Origin: Massilia sp. CFBP 13721
Lineage (GTDB): Bacteria > Pseudomonadota > Gammaproteobacteria > Burkholderiales > Burkholderiaceae_D
Assembly: GCF_014842025.1 (NCBI RefSeq)
Contig: NZ_JACYUY010000020.1
Location: 51,529-115,528, forward strand
DNA: 64,000 nt
Direction of reading: 5' to 3'
The translations under genes were made by a program, and so were the position numbers. Positions 47,617 through 56,449 of the stretch are shown piece by piece (the stretch's first letter is position 1; each line of letters starts with the position of its first letter). A model generated the notes under the pieces. It was not told the DNA's origin. It ran no database searches and saw only the letters and a list, made by a program, of their open reading frames with translations.

Positions 47617-48480
47617 GTGCTTCGTTTGATCGATGCCGGCCTGGCGCCGGTACTGCCGCGCATGGGTCCAGGCTTCATCCTGCGCGTCCTTTCCAAGCGA
47701 ACGCGCGCGGTGCTGGCCGGTCCGGTCGCGCCGCTGACCTCGCGCTTCACGCTGCCGCGGCTGGACCTCGCCCACGTCGCACGCTACCGCGCGGCGCTGG
47801 GGTTCACAGCGGACGCGGTGCCGCTCACCTACTGGTACCTGCCGGTCCAGCGCGCGCACATGGCGACCTTGTTATCAAGTGCGTTTCCTTACCGGCTGGC
47901 AGGCATCGTCCACGTCGAGAACGCATTGATCGCCCACGTATCTGCGCCTGCCGCGGCGCCGATCGTGCTTGCCACCCGCATCGACGTCCTGCCGCCCAGT
48001 GCCTCGGGCGCCGTCTACTGCGCGCTCGAGACCGTGGGGAGCGCCGGCGGCGAACGCATCTTCACCTGCACCAGCAAATACCTCGCCGTGCGCGGCGCCC
48101 GGTCGGGCCAGCCGAAGGGGCAGCGCCCGGCCGCCGCCGCCGGGGCCGTCATCGACAGCTGGACGCTGGGGCCGTCGAGCGGGCGCGATTACGCGCGCGT
48201 TTCCGGCGACTGGAACCCGATCCACCTGACGCGCTGGAGCGCGCGCCTGATGGGACTGCCGGCACCGATCATCCACGGCATGCACTCGGTCGCCAGGACC
48301 TGCGCCGCGCTCGACGCCAGGGCGGGGCGGCAGGTTGCGGCGCTCTCAGTGCGCTTCACGGCGCCGGTGCCGCTGGGCGAGGCCGTCGTGTTGAAGGAGG
48401 GTGACGCAGCGGACAGTTATGTCCTGTTCTGTGCCGGCGTGCCGGCAGCCTCGGGCACGTTCGCATTCGGCGCGGGCTGA
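47617..48480 (+). CDS. MaoC-like hydratase
   Basis: This 287-residue protein has a C-terminal hot-dog hydratase motif YARVSGDWNPIHLT near residue 195, with Asp and His of the hydratase-2 site, and GLPAPIIHGMH. The N-terminal half (about 1-150) is a diverged second hot-dog. It probably hydrates (R)-enoyl-CoA. GTG at 47617 follows AGGGAGA and is preferred over a GTG at 47590, which has no ribosome site. Confidence 0.8.
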   Translation: MLRLIDAGLAPVLPRMGPGFILRVLSKRTRAVLAGPVAPLTSRFTLPRLDLAHVARYRAALGFTADAVPLTYWYLPVQRAHMATLLSSAFPYRLAGIVHVENALIAHVSAPAAAPIVLATRIDVLPPSASGAVYCALETVGSAGGERIFTCTSKYLAVRGARSGQPKGQRPAAAAGAVIDSWTLGPSSGRDYARVSGDWNPIHLTRWSARLMGLPAPIIHGMHSVARTCAALDARAGRQVAALSVRFTAPVPLGEAVVLKEGDAADSYVLFCAGVPAASGTFAFGAG

Positions 48481-48566
48481 AAAAAAGCGTTGTCTGTAAA
48501 GACCGGCAAAGCCCCGTACAATCGTTGTGCAGGACAACCTTGTCCCAACCCCGACCCGGAACCAGC

Positions 48567-49043
48567 ATGAACGACCACCACGGAAGACCCGTCCACGAAC
48601 TCTCGATGACGGTCCTGATGACCCCCGACATGGCCAATTTTTCCGGCAATGTCCACGGCGGCACCATCCTCAAATTCCTCGACAGCGTGGCCTACGCCTG
48701 CGCCAGCCGCTATTCGGGTTCATACGTCGTGACCCTGTCGGTCGACCAGGTGATGTTCCTGCAGCCGATCCACGTCGGCGAACTGGTGACTTTCCTGGCG
48801 TCGGTGAACTACACCGGCACCAGCTCGATGGAAATCGGCATCCGCGTCGTCACCGAAAACATCCAGCAGCGCACCCAGCGCCACGCCAACAGCTGCTACT
48901 TCACGATGGTGGCCGTGGACGCCAACCGCAAGCCGCAGCCCGTGCCGACGCTGGTGCCCGAGACCGAGGAACAGAAGCGGCGCTTCGAGAAAGCGGAGGA
49001 GCGCAAGCGCTCGCGCCAGGCGCTGCATGGGAAGAAGCGGTAG
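48567..49043 (+). CDS. Acyl-CoA thioesterase, YciA-type hot-dog
   Basis: This 158-residue enzyme has MTPDMANFSGNVHGGTILKFLD near residue 18, with the catalytic Asn/His/Asp region, then SVDQVMFLQPIHVGELVTF. Such thioesterases hydrolyse short to long acyl-CoA. A Lys/Arg-rich tail follows residue 130. The ATG at 48567 was chosen for the family start; the frame extends to 48525 without a ribosome site. Confidence 0.9.
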   Translation: MNDHHGRPVHELSMTVLMTPDMANFSGNVHGGTILKFLDSVAYACASRYSGSYVVTLSVDQVMFLQPIHVGELVTFLASVNYTGTSSMEIGIRVVTENIQQRTQRHANSCYFTMVAVDANRKPQPVPTLVPETEEQKRRFEKAEERKRSRQALHGKKR

Positions 49044-49146
49044 GATTGTCCCGCTGGCGGCATTCTGTTTTCCGCCCTGGCCAACTGGTGCAAAGCCGCA
49101 TGCCCCGTTAGAGTAAGGGCATTCGCCCACGTACCGAGGACCCACT

Positions 49147-49953
49147 ATGCCCACCTCCCGACTCCCCGTCTTTTTCCTCTCCCACGGCGGCGGCCCGTGG
49201 CCGTGGATCGAACAGATGCGCGGCATGTACGCACGCACGGCGCGCGAATTCGCCGCGCTGCCGGGGCGCCTGCCATCGAAACCGGCAGCGATCCTGGTCG
49301 TGTCCGGCCATTGGGAAGCGAACGAATTCACGGTCGCGACCGCGGCGCGGCCACCGATGGAATACGATTACTACGGTTTCCCCGAGCACACCTACCACAT
49401 CCGCTATCCGGCGCCGGGCGCACCGGAACTGGCGCTGCGCGTGCGCGCGCTGCTGGCAGGTGCCGGCGTCAACGTCGCCGAGGATGCACGGCGCGGCTTC
49501 GACCATGGCGTTTTCGTGCCGCTGAGCCTGATGTATCCGGATGCCGACGTCCCCATCCTGATGCTGTCGATGAAATCAAACTACGATCCGGCCGAGCACC
49601 TGCGCCTGGGCCGGGCGCTGGCGCCGCTGCGCGACCAAGGCGTGCTGATCGTCGGCAGCGGGCTGACCTACCATAACATGCGCGGTTTCGGCCGCGACGA
49701 GTCGACGCCGGCGGCCGAAGCGTTCGAGGCCTGGTTGAATTGCGCCATTGCCGAGCCGGACGCCGGCGCGCGCAACGCGCTGCTGGCCGACTGGGAACAG
49801 GCCCCCGCCGCACGCCTGGCCCATCCGCGCGAAGACCACCTGGTGCCGCTGATGGTGGTGGCCGGCGCGGCCGGCGACGACCCGGGCCGGGCGCTGTTCG
49901 TCGACCACGTGATGAAGGTGCCGATGGCGTCCTACGAATTCGGCGCGACCTGA
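49147..49953 (+). CDS. 4,5-DOPA dioxygenase extradiol family protein (YgiD-like)
   Basis: This 268-residue LigB-superfamily protein has FFLSHGGGPW near residue 10, VSGHWEANEFTV, FDHGVFVPL near 120 and the later GSGLTYHNMRGF, giving the His metal ligands of extradiol enzymes. YgiD-type enzymes open catechol-type rings with a zinc or iron centre. Its stop lies one base from that of the convergent siderophore-interacting gene. Confidence 0.9.
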   Translation: MPTSRLPVFFLSHGGGPWPWIEQMRGMYARTAREFAALPGRLPSKPAAILVVSGHWEANEFTVATAARPPMEYDYYGFPEHTYHIRYPAPGAPELALRVRALLAGAGVNVAEDARRGFDHGVFVPLSLMYPDADVPILMLSMKSNYDPAEHLRLGRALAPLRDQGVLIVGSGLTYHNMRGFGRDESTPAAEAFEAWLNCAIAEPDAGARNALLADWEQAPAARLAHPREDHLVPLMVVAGAAGDDPGRALFVDHVMKVPMASYEFGAT

Positions 49954-49954
49954 A

Positions 49955-50686
49955 TCAGTCGAGGTTCTCGTGGTGGTCGGCGACGCCGCGCTTCCAGTAG
50001 GCGGAAACGCGCATCGCTTCCTTGGCGAGTCCCCTTTCTTCGCCCAGCACGGTGCGCAGGCGGCGCATCGCCTGTGCCTCGCCGGCGGCCCAGACAAAAC
50101 CTTCGCCGGGCGGCAGGGGCAGGGCGCGCACGGCGTCCACCAGGGCGTCGTCGCCGTCGACCCATTGCACGTTCGCCTGCACCGCGCCGCCAAAGGCGGC
50201 CCGGTCATCTTCCGGCGCAGCCGCGATCACGAAGACACGCGCGTTGGCCGGGAGTTCTTCCAGGCGCCGCCGCATCGCCGGCAACGCGCTGGCGTCGCCC
50301 GCCAGCAGGTGCCAGTCGTAGTCCATCGGAATGATCATCGAACCGCGCGGGCCGCCGATGACGGCAGTGTCGCCCACTTGCGCGCGGCGCGCCCAGTTGG
50401 CCGCGGCGCCGTCGCCGTGCAAGGCGAATTCGATCGTCAGTTCGCGTGCTTGTGCGTCGAAGCGGCGCGGCGTATAGTCGCGCCGCACCTGCTCGGAACC
50501 GCCGTCGTCGAACATGAATTTCACGTGGTCGTCGAAAGAAAGCGAGAGGAAGCCGGCCAGCGACTCGGCGTGGAAGGTGATCGCCACGAAGTGCGCGCCG
50601 AGCGGCGCGATGCGGCTGACGGTCACGTCACGGCGGTGCAGTTCGTGGCGTACGCGCTCGATGGTCCTGCGCTTGGATTGTTCCAT
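49955..50686 (-). CDS. Siderophore-interacting FAD-dependent reductase (ViuB/YqjH type)
   Basis: This 243-residue protein has HVKFMFDDG, RDYTPRRFD (FAD-binding RxYTxR), GGPRGSMIIP and a NAD(P)-like C-terminal part with VWAAGEAQAMRRLR. It should reduce Fe(III)-siderophore in the cytoplasm. Two adjacent ATGs (50689 and 50686) follow AGGA; 50686 has the better spacing. It is divergent from the MarR gene with only about 22-25 bp between, so the shared promoter is compact. Confidence 0.88.
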   Translation of the reverse strand: MEQSKRRTIERVRHELHRRDVTVSRIAPLGAHFVAITFHAESLAGFLSLSFDDHVKFMFDDGGSEQVRRDYTPRRFDAQARELTIEFALHGDGAAANWARRAQVGDTAVIGGPRGSMIIPMDYDWHLLAGDASALPAMRRRLEELPANARVFVIAAAPEDDRAAFGGAVQANVQWVDGDDALVDAVRALPLPPGEGFVWAAGEAQAMRRLRTVLGEERGLAKEAMRVSAYWKRGVADHHENLD

Positions 50687-50703
50687 CATGAATCCTGAAA
50701 ATG

Positions 50704-50749
50704 GTTGATAATGTCTCCTATTATGAAAAAACACGTTGATAAAGTCAAC
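50704..50749. promoter_or_regulatory. Repeated operator-like sequences at the MarR start
   Basis: GTTGATAATGTC (50704-50715) recurs as GTTGATAAAGTC (50735-50746), 31 bp apart. The second is part of the palindrome GTTGA-TAAAG-TCAAC (50735-50749). ATAAT-N7-ATTAT (50708-50724) is also a palindrome. They overlap the first codons of the MarR gene and lie in front of the divergent gene, so autoregulation by the MarR protein (or Fur) is plausible. Confidence 0.45.
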
Positions 50750-51211
50750 CAAAATCACTCGGCAGTTCCAGCGAACTCCGCACAGGACGTGTTCGAGTCC
50801 ATCCACGCGATCATGCACCTCTACCGCGCGCGCCAGCTACGCGCCCCGCTGGGTGCCGAAGCGGAGCTGACGCACATGGAAGGCAAGGTGCTCGGCTTCT
50901 TCGCGCGCAACCCGGGCGCCACGCTGAGCGACCTGGTGGCCCATTCGGGGCGCGACAAGGCCCAGCTGACGCGCCTGATCCGCGCGCTGCGCGACAAACA
51001 ATTGCTGGAAGCGCAGCCGGACGAGACCGACCGCCGCAGCACGCGCCTGCGCCTCAGTCCCGGCGGAGAGGCAATCCATGGCGAGTGGCACCGCCATGGC
51101 GCCGGCGCGGCCGAACAGGCGCTGGCGGGCGTGCCCGAGGCCGAGCGCGCGCAGTTGCTCGCCCTGCTCGAACAGGTGCGCGGCAACCTCGATGCCAACA
51201 GCATCGATTGA
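50711..51211 (+). CDS. MarR-family transcriptional regulator
   Basis: This 166-residue winged-helix regulator has MEGKVLGFFARNPGATLSDLVAHSGRDKAQLTRLIRALRDKQLLEAQPDETDRRSTRLRLSP as its DNA-binding core in shortened form; the DxRS wing motif is DETDRRS near residue 100. It is divergent from the siderophore-interacting gene and may repress it. ATG at 50711 or 50723 is possible; neither has a clear ribosome site. Confidence 0.85.
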   Translation: MSPIMKKHVDKVNQNHSAVPANSAQDVFESIHAIMHLYRARQLRAPLGAEAELTHMEGKVLGFFARNPGATLSDLVAHSGRDKAQLTRLIRALRDKQLLEAQPDETDRRSTRLRLSPGGEAIHGEWHRHGAGAAEQALAGVPEAERAQLLALLEQVRGNLDANSID

Positions 51212-51269
51212 CAGCGCATTGACAACATTTCCCGCACGCCAGGTCAAATGCCGTTTCGCGCGCTTGATC

Positions 51270-51275
51270 TATAAT
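51270..51275 (+). promoter_or_regulatory. Probable -10 box of the DUF2946-TonB receptor unit
   Basis: TATAAT ends six bases before the DUF2946 ATG, so the predicted transcription start falls at the start codon and the mRNA may be leaderless. No strong -35 box is seen at the usual spacing. Confidence 0.4.
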
Positions 51276-51281
51276 GGATTC

Positions 51282-51677
51282 ATGTACAAGACGACAACAC
51301 AGCTGATCGCCGTTGCCTGGCTCGCCATCCTGGCGATCCTGTTCAACGCGCTCATGCCTGCCGTCTCGCATGCGCTCAGTTTTTCCCCGACCCCTGCACA
51401 GGTAGAAGTCTGTACCGCCATGGGCATGGAAATGATGGCGATGCCGGCGCTGCCGAACGGCGAGAACGGCGCGCCATCGGACAAGCTGCTGAAAAGCATG
51501 ACGCATTGCGCCTACTGCGCTACCCATGCCGGCGCCTTTGGCCTGGCGCCGCCGGCGACCAGCGTGTTCGCCGTCCTCGGCGGCCACGACGACTTTCCTC
51601 CTCTCTACTACCAGGCCGCGCGCACGCTGTTCCCGTGGCTGCTGGCGCAATCGCGCGCTCCTCCTTTCCTGGCTTGA
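51282..51677 (+). CDS. DUF2946 family protein
   Basis: This 131-residue protein has an N-terminal membrane/signal segment (IAVAWLAILAILFNALMP) and MTHCAYCATHAGAFG, the paired Cys/His motif of DUF2946. Such proteins occur next to metal-uptake TonB receptors and may bind a metal in the periplasm; this is inferred. The frame extends upstream to 51078 within the MarR gene but ATG 51282 fits the family. A hairpin of two CATATG halves lies at 51701-51724 before the next gene. Confidence 0.8.
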   Translation: MYKTTTQLIAVAWLAILAILFNALMPAVSHALSFSPTPAQVEVCTAMGMEMMAMPALPNGENGAPSDKLLKSMTHCAYCATHAGAFGLAPPATSVFAVLGGHDDFPPLYYQAARTLFPWLLAQSRAPPFLA

Positions 51678-51700
51678 CCGGTTTTGACCGGTTTTGACCA

Positions 51701-51724
51701 TATGTCGCTCAGGCGGCATATGCG
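51701..51724. other. Hairpin between the DUF2946 and TonB-receptor genes
   Basis: CATATGTCGC pairs with GCGGCATATG around a four-base loop, one G-T pair included. There is no T-run. The segment just before (51676-51700) repeats TTGACCGGTT. It may be a processing or stability element in the DUF2946-receptor transcript. Confidence 0.35.
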
Positions 51725-51860
51725 CTTCCGACCGCGTCTCCGCTCCTGCGGCTGACGCGTCGCGCACACGCTCGCCGACACCGCTGTCCCACCCGGACAG
51801 CGGCGACTGGACGCACCTGGCTCCCATGCAGGCGTCCACGTTCACGCCACAGGAAACATC

Positions 51861-53987
51861 ATGAAGAAGAACATCGCATCACTCACGCTGACCACGCTTG
51901 CCACCGCCATGTCCGGCGCTTTTGCACAGGAAGCGCCAACGCCACGGAGCGACGCCATCGTGCCACAGGTAATCGTCACCGGCACCGCCGACAATGGCCG
52001 CCTGGGCCAGCGCAGCAGCACCGGCTCGAACCTCGGCCTGACGCGCCTGGAAACGCCGGCCAGCGTCGACGTCATCAGCCGCAAACAGCTCGAACAGCGC
52101 GGCGACACCGACCTGGTCGCGGCGATTACCCGCGCCGCCGGCATCAGCAGCCTGCCGCACCCGGGCAATGGCGGCTCCTCGCTCGCGTCGCGCGGCTTCA
52201 CCGACACGGTTTCGGTGCTGCGCCTGTACGACGGCATGCGCCAGTACGGCGGCGCCGGGCTCACCTTTCCCTTCGATACCTGGGCGGTCGAGCGCATCGA
52301 AGTCTTGCGCGGCCCGGCTTCGGTGATTTATGGCGAGGGCGCCATCGGCGGCGTGGTCAACGTGGTGCCCAAGCAGCCGACGCGCGCTGCGGTGCAGAAC
52401 GAGATGCAGGTGGCGGTCGGCACGCAAGGCACGCGCCGCCTGGCATTCGGCAGCGGCGGGGCGCTCGACGAGCGCTGGTCGTATCGCTTCGACGCCAGCG
52501 GCGAGCGCTCGGATGGCTGGGTCGACATGGGCGAGTTCAGCAACCGCGCGTTTTCCGGCGCGCTGCGCCTCGACGTGTCGCCCGAACTGAACTTCAAGCT
52601 GAGCGTCGCCCATGGACGCCAAGAGCCGATGCGCTATTTCGGCACGCCGCTGGTCGAGGGCCGCCAGCTGGAAGCGCTGCGGGAAAAGAATTACAACGTC
52701 CAGGACAGCACCATCGACTACAAGGACACCTGGGTCGACCTGCTGGCCAACTGGAAGCCGAACGCGAACACGACCGTGCGCAGCCGCCTGTACCACGTGA
52801 ACAGCGACCGCCACTGGCGCAATGCCGAAGCCTACCTCTATAACCCGGCCACGCGCCTGGTCGACCGCTCGGACAATACCGAGATTTACCATGAGCAGAA
52901 ACAGACCGGGAATACGACGGACGCCAGCTTCGAGGGCCGGTTGTTCGGCTTGAAGAACCGGGTCTCGGTCGGCTTCGACGTCAACGCCACCTCGTTCACC
53001 CATACCAACAACACCTATGTCGGGTCCTCGCCCTCGGTCGACCCGTTCAACCCGGTGCCCGGTTTCTTTGCGAGTGACGAACCGACCATTCCGCGCTACC
53101 GCGCCAGGGCGCGCCAATACGCGCTGTTCGCGGAAAACCGCCTGGAATTGAACGACCAGTGGTCGGTGCTGGGCGGGCTGCGCTACGATCACGCGAAGCT
53201 GGAGCGCCAGAACCTGGTGGCGGGCGTGCTGGCCTACGACAAGACCTTTACCGACGTCGGCTGGCGCCTCGGCACGGTCTACGACGTCACGCCGGGCCTG
53301 GCGGTCTACGGCCAGGTCTCGAAAGCGGCCGATCCGGTCGGCTCGCTGCTGTTCCTGTCGCCGGCCAACAGCCGCTTCGAGAACGCCACCGGGCGCCAGG
53401 TCGAGATCGGCGTCAAGCACAGCTTCTGGGGCAAGACCGGCGAGTGGACCCTGGCCGCCTACGACATTAACAAGGATAACCTGCTGACGCGCGATCCGGC
53501 CAACCCGGCGCAGAGCATCCAGGTCGGCCAGCGCTCTTCGCGCGGCATCGAGGGCACGCTCAACATGGCGCTGGCCGAAGCCTGGACGCTGGAAGCGAAC
53601 GCCTCGCTGCTGCGTGCGCGCTTCGACGATTTTCAGGAGTCGCAAGGCGGCGTACTCGTCTCGCGCGCCGGCAATCTGCCGCCCGACGTGCCCAAGCGCC
53701 TGGCGAACGTCTGGCTCGGCTGGGACGCCACGCCGGCATGGACGCTCGGCGCCGGCCTGCGTTACGTGGGCACGCGCTTCGCCGACAATGCCAACACCTT
53801 GCGCATGGCCTCGTACACGACCACCGACCTGTCGCTGCGCTGGAAGGCGGCGCCGCGCACGACGCTGACCCTGCGCGGCTTCAACGTCTTCGACAAGCGC
53901 TATTTTGCGACCGCCTACTATACGCCGACCCAGTGGCTGGTGGGGCCCGACCGCCGCGTCGAGCTGGTGCTGGATCACCGGTTCTAA
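51861..53987 (+). CDS. TonB-dependent siderophore receptor
   Basis: This 708-residue outer membrane receptor has a signal peptide (about 1-22), a plug domain (about 45-170) with TPASVDVISRKQLEQRG and VERIEVLRGPASVIYGEGAIGGVVNVV-type sequence in shortened form, and a 22-strand barrel ending in aromatic Phe. It imports a ferric siderophore or related complex across the outer membrane using TonB. It is followed after 15 bp by a PepSY protein that fits inner-membrane reduction or release of the iron. Confidence 0.93.
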   Translation: MKKNIASLTLTTLATAMSGAFAQEAPTPRSDAIVPQVIVTGTADNGRLGQRSSTGSNLGLTRLETPASVDVISRKQLEQRGDTDLVAAITRAAGISSLPHPGNGGSSLASRGFTDTVSVLRLYDGMRQYGGAGLTFPFDTWAVERIEVLRGPASVIYGEGAIGGVVNVVPKQPTRAAVQNEMQVAVGTQGTRRLAFGSGGALDERWSYRFDASGERSDGWVDMGEFSNRAFSGALRLDVSPELNFKLSVAHGRQEPMRYFGTPLVEGRQLEALREKNYNVQDSTIDYKDTWVDLLANWKPNANTTVRSRLYHVNSDRHWRNAEAYLYNPATRLVDRSDNTEIYHEQKQTGNTTDASFEGRLFGLKNRVSVGFDVNATSFTHTNNTYVGSSPSVDPFNPVPGFFASDEPTIPRYRARARQYALFAENRLELNDQWSVLGGLRYDHAKLERQNLVAGVLAYDKTFTDVGWRLGTVYDVTPGLAVYGQVSKAADPVGSLLFLSPANSRFENATGRQVEIGVKHSFWGKTGEWTLAAYDINKDNLLTRDPANPAQSIQVGQRSSRGIEGTLNMALAEAWTLEANASLLRARFDDFQESQGGVLVSRAGNLPPDVPKRLANVWLGWDATPAWTLGAGLRYVGTRFADNANTLRMASYTTTDLSLRWKAAPRTTLTLRGFNVFDKRYFATAYYTPTQWLVGPDRRVELVLDHRF

Positions 53988-54002
53988 GCGGGAGGTACGC
54001 GC

Positions 54003-55547
54003 GTGAACTTCAAGCGCAATGTCTTGCTGGTCCATCGCTGGACTGGTGTGCTGATGTGCGTCCTGATGGCGCTCTGGTTCGCCAGCGGCATGGTGATGCT
54101 GTTCGTCGGCTATCCGAAGCTGACGCCGTGGGAGCGGCTGGGCAGCCTGCCGGCGCTGGCGCAAGCCGGCTGCTGCGTGAGTCCCGAGCGGGCGCTGGCG
54201 CACAGCCGCGCTCCGGGCGAAATCAAAGGGTTGGTGCTGACGTCGGTCCGCAACCATCCGGTATATGTCGTGACCGAAGCTGACGGCAAGCCGCTCGTGG
54301 TCGACGCAGTGACGGGTGCAGCGGGACCGCCGGTTGACGCTGCGGCCGCATTGGCGGGTGCACGCGCTTTCTTCCCCGGCGCCGCCGCGCGCTACGCCGG
54401 CCAGGTAATCGAGGACCGCTGGACCCATTCGCGCTCGCTCGAGCGCCACCGTCCCCTGCACGTGGTCGAGATGGGTGACGCTGCGGCCACCCGCCTGTAC
54501 CTGTCGTCCAGCACCGGCCAGGTCGTGCTCGACGCGCCGCGCGGCCAGCAGTTATGGAATTACGTTGGCGCCTGGCTGCACTGGCTGTACATGTTCCGCA
54601 ACCAGCCGGTCGACCCGGTCTGGAGCTGGACCGTGATCGCGCTGTCGGCGCTCGGCGTGGTGTCGTCGCTGACGGGCGTCCTCAACGGCATCTGGCGCTG
54701 GCGTTTTGCGGGCAGCTACAAGAACGGGGCCAAGACGCCGTTTCGCGAGGGCGTCATGCGCTGGCACCACCTGCTTGGACTGGTGTTCGGCACGATCCTG
54801 TTCGCGTGGATCCTGAGCGGGCTGATGTCGATGAACCCGGTCGGCGTGTTCGACGCCAAGGGTCAGCGGCCCGACCTGGCCGCCTTCGAGGGCGGGCAAC
54901 CTGGAACCACCAGGCTCTCGATCGATGCGGCGCAGGCCGTGTCATTGCTGAAGGCGCAGGGATTCACGGCGAGCGAACTCGAATGGCGCGTGCTCGGCGG
55001 CCAGCCGGCGATCCTGGCGCGCGACGCGGGCAATCACACGCGCCTGGTGACGGCTTGGGAAAACGGTTTTGTGGTACGCGCACGCTGGACGGACGCCGCG
55101 CTGCTGGCCGCGGCGCAGCGCCTGCTGCCGGCGCCGATCGTGCAGCAGCAGGTGCTGGACCGCTACGACACCTATTACTACAAGCGCGCGCTGCAATCGA
55201 TGTACGGCGCCGACGAGCGCCGCCTGCCGGCGCTGCGGCTGGTATATGGCGACGGCGGCGCCACCTGGGTCCACCTGGACCCGTACACCGGCGCGGTCGC
55301 GTCCAGCCTGGACCGCTCGCAGCGCACCGGCAGGTGGCTTTTCAACTTCCTGCACAGCTGGGATTTGCCGGCGATGCTGGATGCCGGCTGGCTGCGCGAC
55401 GCGGTGCTGATCCTGCTCGGTGTCGGCGGCCTCGCGCTCTGCGCCACGGCGACCGTGCTCGGCGCGCGCCGGCTGCGCAGCTGGTGGAAGGCTCAGCGCG
55501 CGGCGGAAGCGGAAGCAGGGGCGGCGGCGGGCATGCTGCGCAGGTAA
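54003..55547 (+). CDS. PepSY-associated membrane protein (iron-uptake type)
   Basis: This 514-residue protein has four or so transmembrane helices (first at about 12-32, others near 180-240 and 455-485) and PepSY-like periplasmic segments with HRWTGVLMCVLMALWF at the start and LHWLYMFRNQPVD. Such PepSY_TM proteins serve in siderophore-iron reduction. GTG at 54003 has GGGAGG seven bases upstream. It ends 55 bp inside the convergent cytochrome gene. Confidence 0.87.
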   Translation: MNFKRNVLLVHRWTGVLMCVLMALWFASGMVMLFVGYPKLTPWERLGSLPALAQAGCCVSPERALAHSRAPGEIKGLVLTSVRNHPVYVVTEADGKPLVVDAVTGAAGPPVDAAAALAGARAFFPGAAARYAGQVIEDRWTHSRSLERHRPLHVVEMGDAAATRLYLSSSTGQVVLDAPRGQQLWNYVGAWLHWLYMFRNQPVDPVWSWTVIALSALGVVSSLTGVLNGIWRWRFAGSYKNGAKTPFREGVMRWHHLLGLVFGTILFAWILSGLMSMNPVGVFDAKGQRPDLAAFEGGQPGTTRLSIDAAQAVSLLKAQGFTASELEWRVLGGQPAILARDAGNHTRLVTAWENGFVVRARWTDAALLAAAQRLLPAPIVQQQVLDRYDTYYYKRALQSMYGADERRLPALRLVYGDGGATWVHLDPYTGAVASSLDRSQRTGRWLFNFLHSWDLPAMLDAGWLRDAVLILLGVGGLALCATATVLGARRLRSWWKAQRAAEAEAGAAAGMLRR

Positions 55548-55903
55548 GCCAGCAGGTCGCCGACCTGCCTGGCATTGCTCATGCCCCAGAAGCGCATCCT
55601 GGTGCCGGGGACCACCTCGTCCGGCGAATCGATAAAGGCGGTCAGCGTCTTGTCGTTCCAGACGATGCCGGATCTGGCCATCGCCGTTGAATAGCGGAAG
55701 TCCGGCGTGCCGCCTGCGCGGCGGCCGAAGATGGCGTTCAGCTGCGGGCCGAAGCCGGCGCGTGCCGACGGGCCGACGCTGTGGCAGGAGCCGCAGCGCG
55801 AGGCGAACAGGCGCTGGCCGTTGGCGAGATCGGCGGCGCCGGCCAGCGACGGCGCCGCCAGCAGGGCAAGCAACAAGGCGCGCCGCCGTGCCTCGATCTT
55901 CAT
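55493..55903 (-). CDS. Class I c-type cytochrome
   Basis: This 136-residue protein has a signal peptide (about 1-25, LAGAAD), the haem motif CGSCHSVG near residue 40, and GTRMRFWG near 105 with the Met ligand. It is a small periplasmic electron carrier like cytochrome c2/c550. Its start overlaps the upstream gene's stop, and its 3' end overlaps the convergent PepSY gene by 55 bp. Confidence 0.9.
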   Translation of the reverse strand: MKIEARRRALLLALLAAPSLAGAADLANGQRLFASRCGSCHSVGPSARAGFGPQLNAIFGRRAGGTPDFRYSTAMARSGIVWNDKTLTAFIDSPDEVVPGTRMRFWGMSNARQVGDLLAYLRSMPAAAPASASAAR

Positions 55904-56379
55904 TGACTGGCCTGGTCCACCCGTGTCACGCGCGCGGCGCTGGTGTGGCCGCCGACCTGCAGAAAGTAGGCGCCCAGCAGCCCGCGCGAGACTTCGGCCT
56001 GCGGATTGTTCATGACCGGCAGGACGGCGTCGCCGTCGACCACGCGCCATACCTGGCCGTTGGCCAGCGTGATGCGGCTGCCGGGCGACCAGCCGCTGAT
56101 GGTGCCGACCACCGTGCTGCGGATGCTGGCAGGGACTTCTTCTTTCTTCGGCGCGGGCGGACGCCTGCCAAAGTCCTGCACCGGCGAGCTGGCCGGGGCC
56201 GCCGCCGCGACAGGCGCCGCGGCTGGCATTGTGGCTGCGGCACCGGCCAGCGGCATCGCGTCGTAGCACACCAGGCGGCTGGCCGCATCCGGCAAGGCGC
56301 GGCACTTGAGGACCGCGGCATCGTCCGCCACTGCGGCGCCCGAGACTAACAACGACAACAGCATGCAGGCTTTCTTCAT
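55900..56379 (-). CDS. Exported protein of unknown function, coupled to cytochrome c
   Basis: This 159-residue protein has a signal peptide (about 1-19), two Cys (CRALPDAASRLVCYDAMPLAG), an Ala/Pro-rich linker (about 50-75), and a C-terminal beta-rich domain with ITLANGQVWRVVDGD. The first part resembles the conserved Cys region of small secreted proteins found in Burkholderiales. It overlaps the cytochrome gene (ATGA). GGGAG precedes the ATG at 56379. Confidence 0.75.
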   Translation of the reverse strand: MKKACMLLSLLVSGAAVADDAAVLKCRALPDAASRLVCYDAMPLAGAAATMPAAAPVAAAAPASSPVQDFGRRPPAPKKEEVPASIRSTVVGTISGWSPGSRITLANGQVWRVVDGDAVLPVMNNPQAEVSRGLLGAYFLQVGGHTSAARVTRVDQASQ

Positions 56380-56449
56380 CCAGGCTCCCAATCAAGCGTG
56401 CCGCGGCAGGCGTGCGCGGCTGGGCCTCGCGGCTCGGCATATTATAGCG

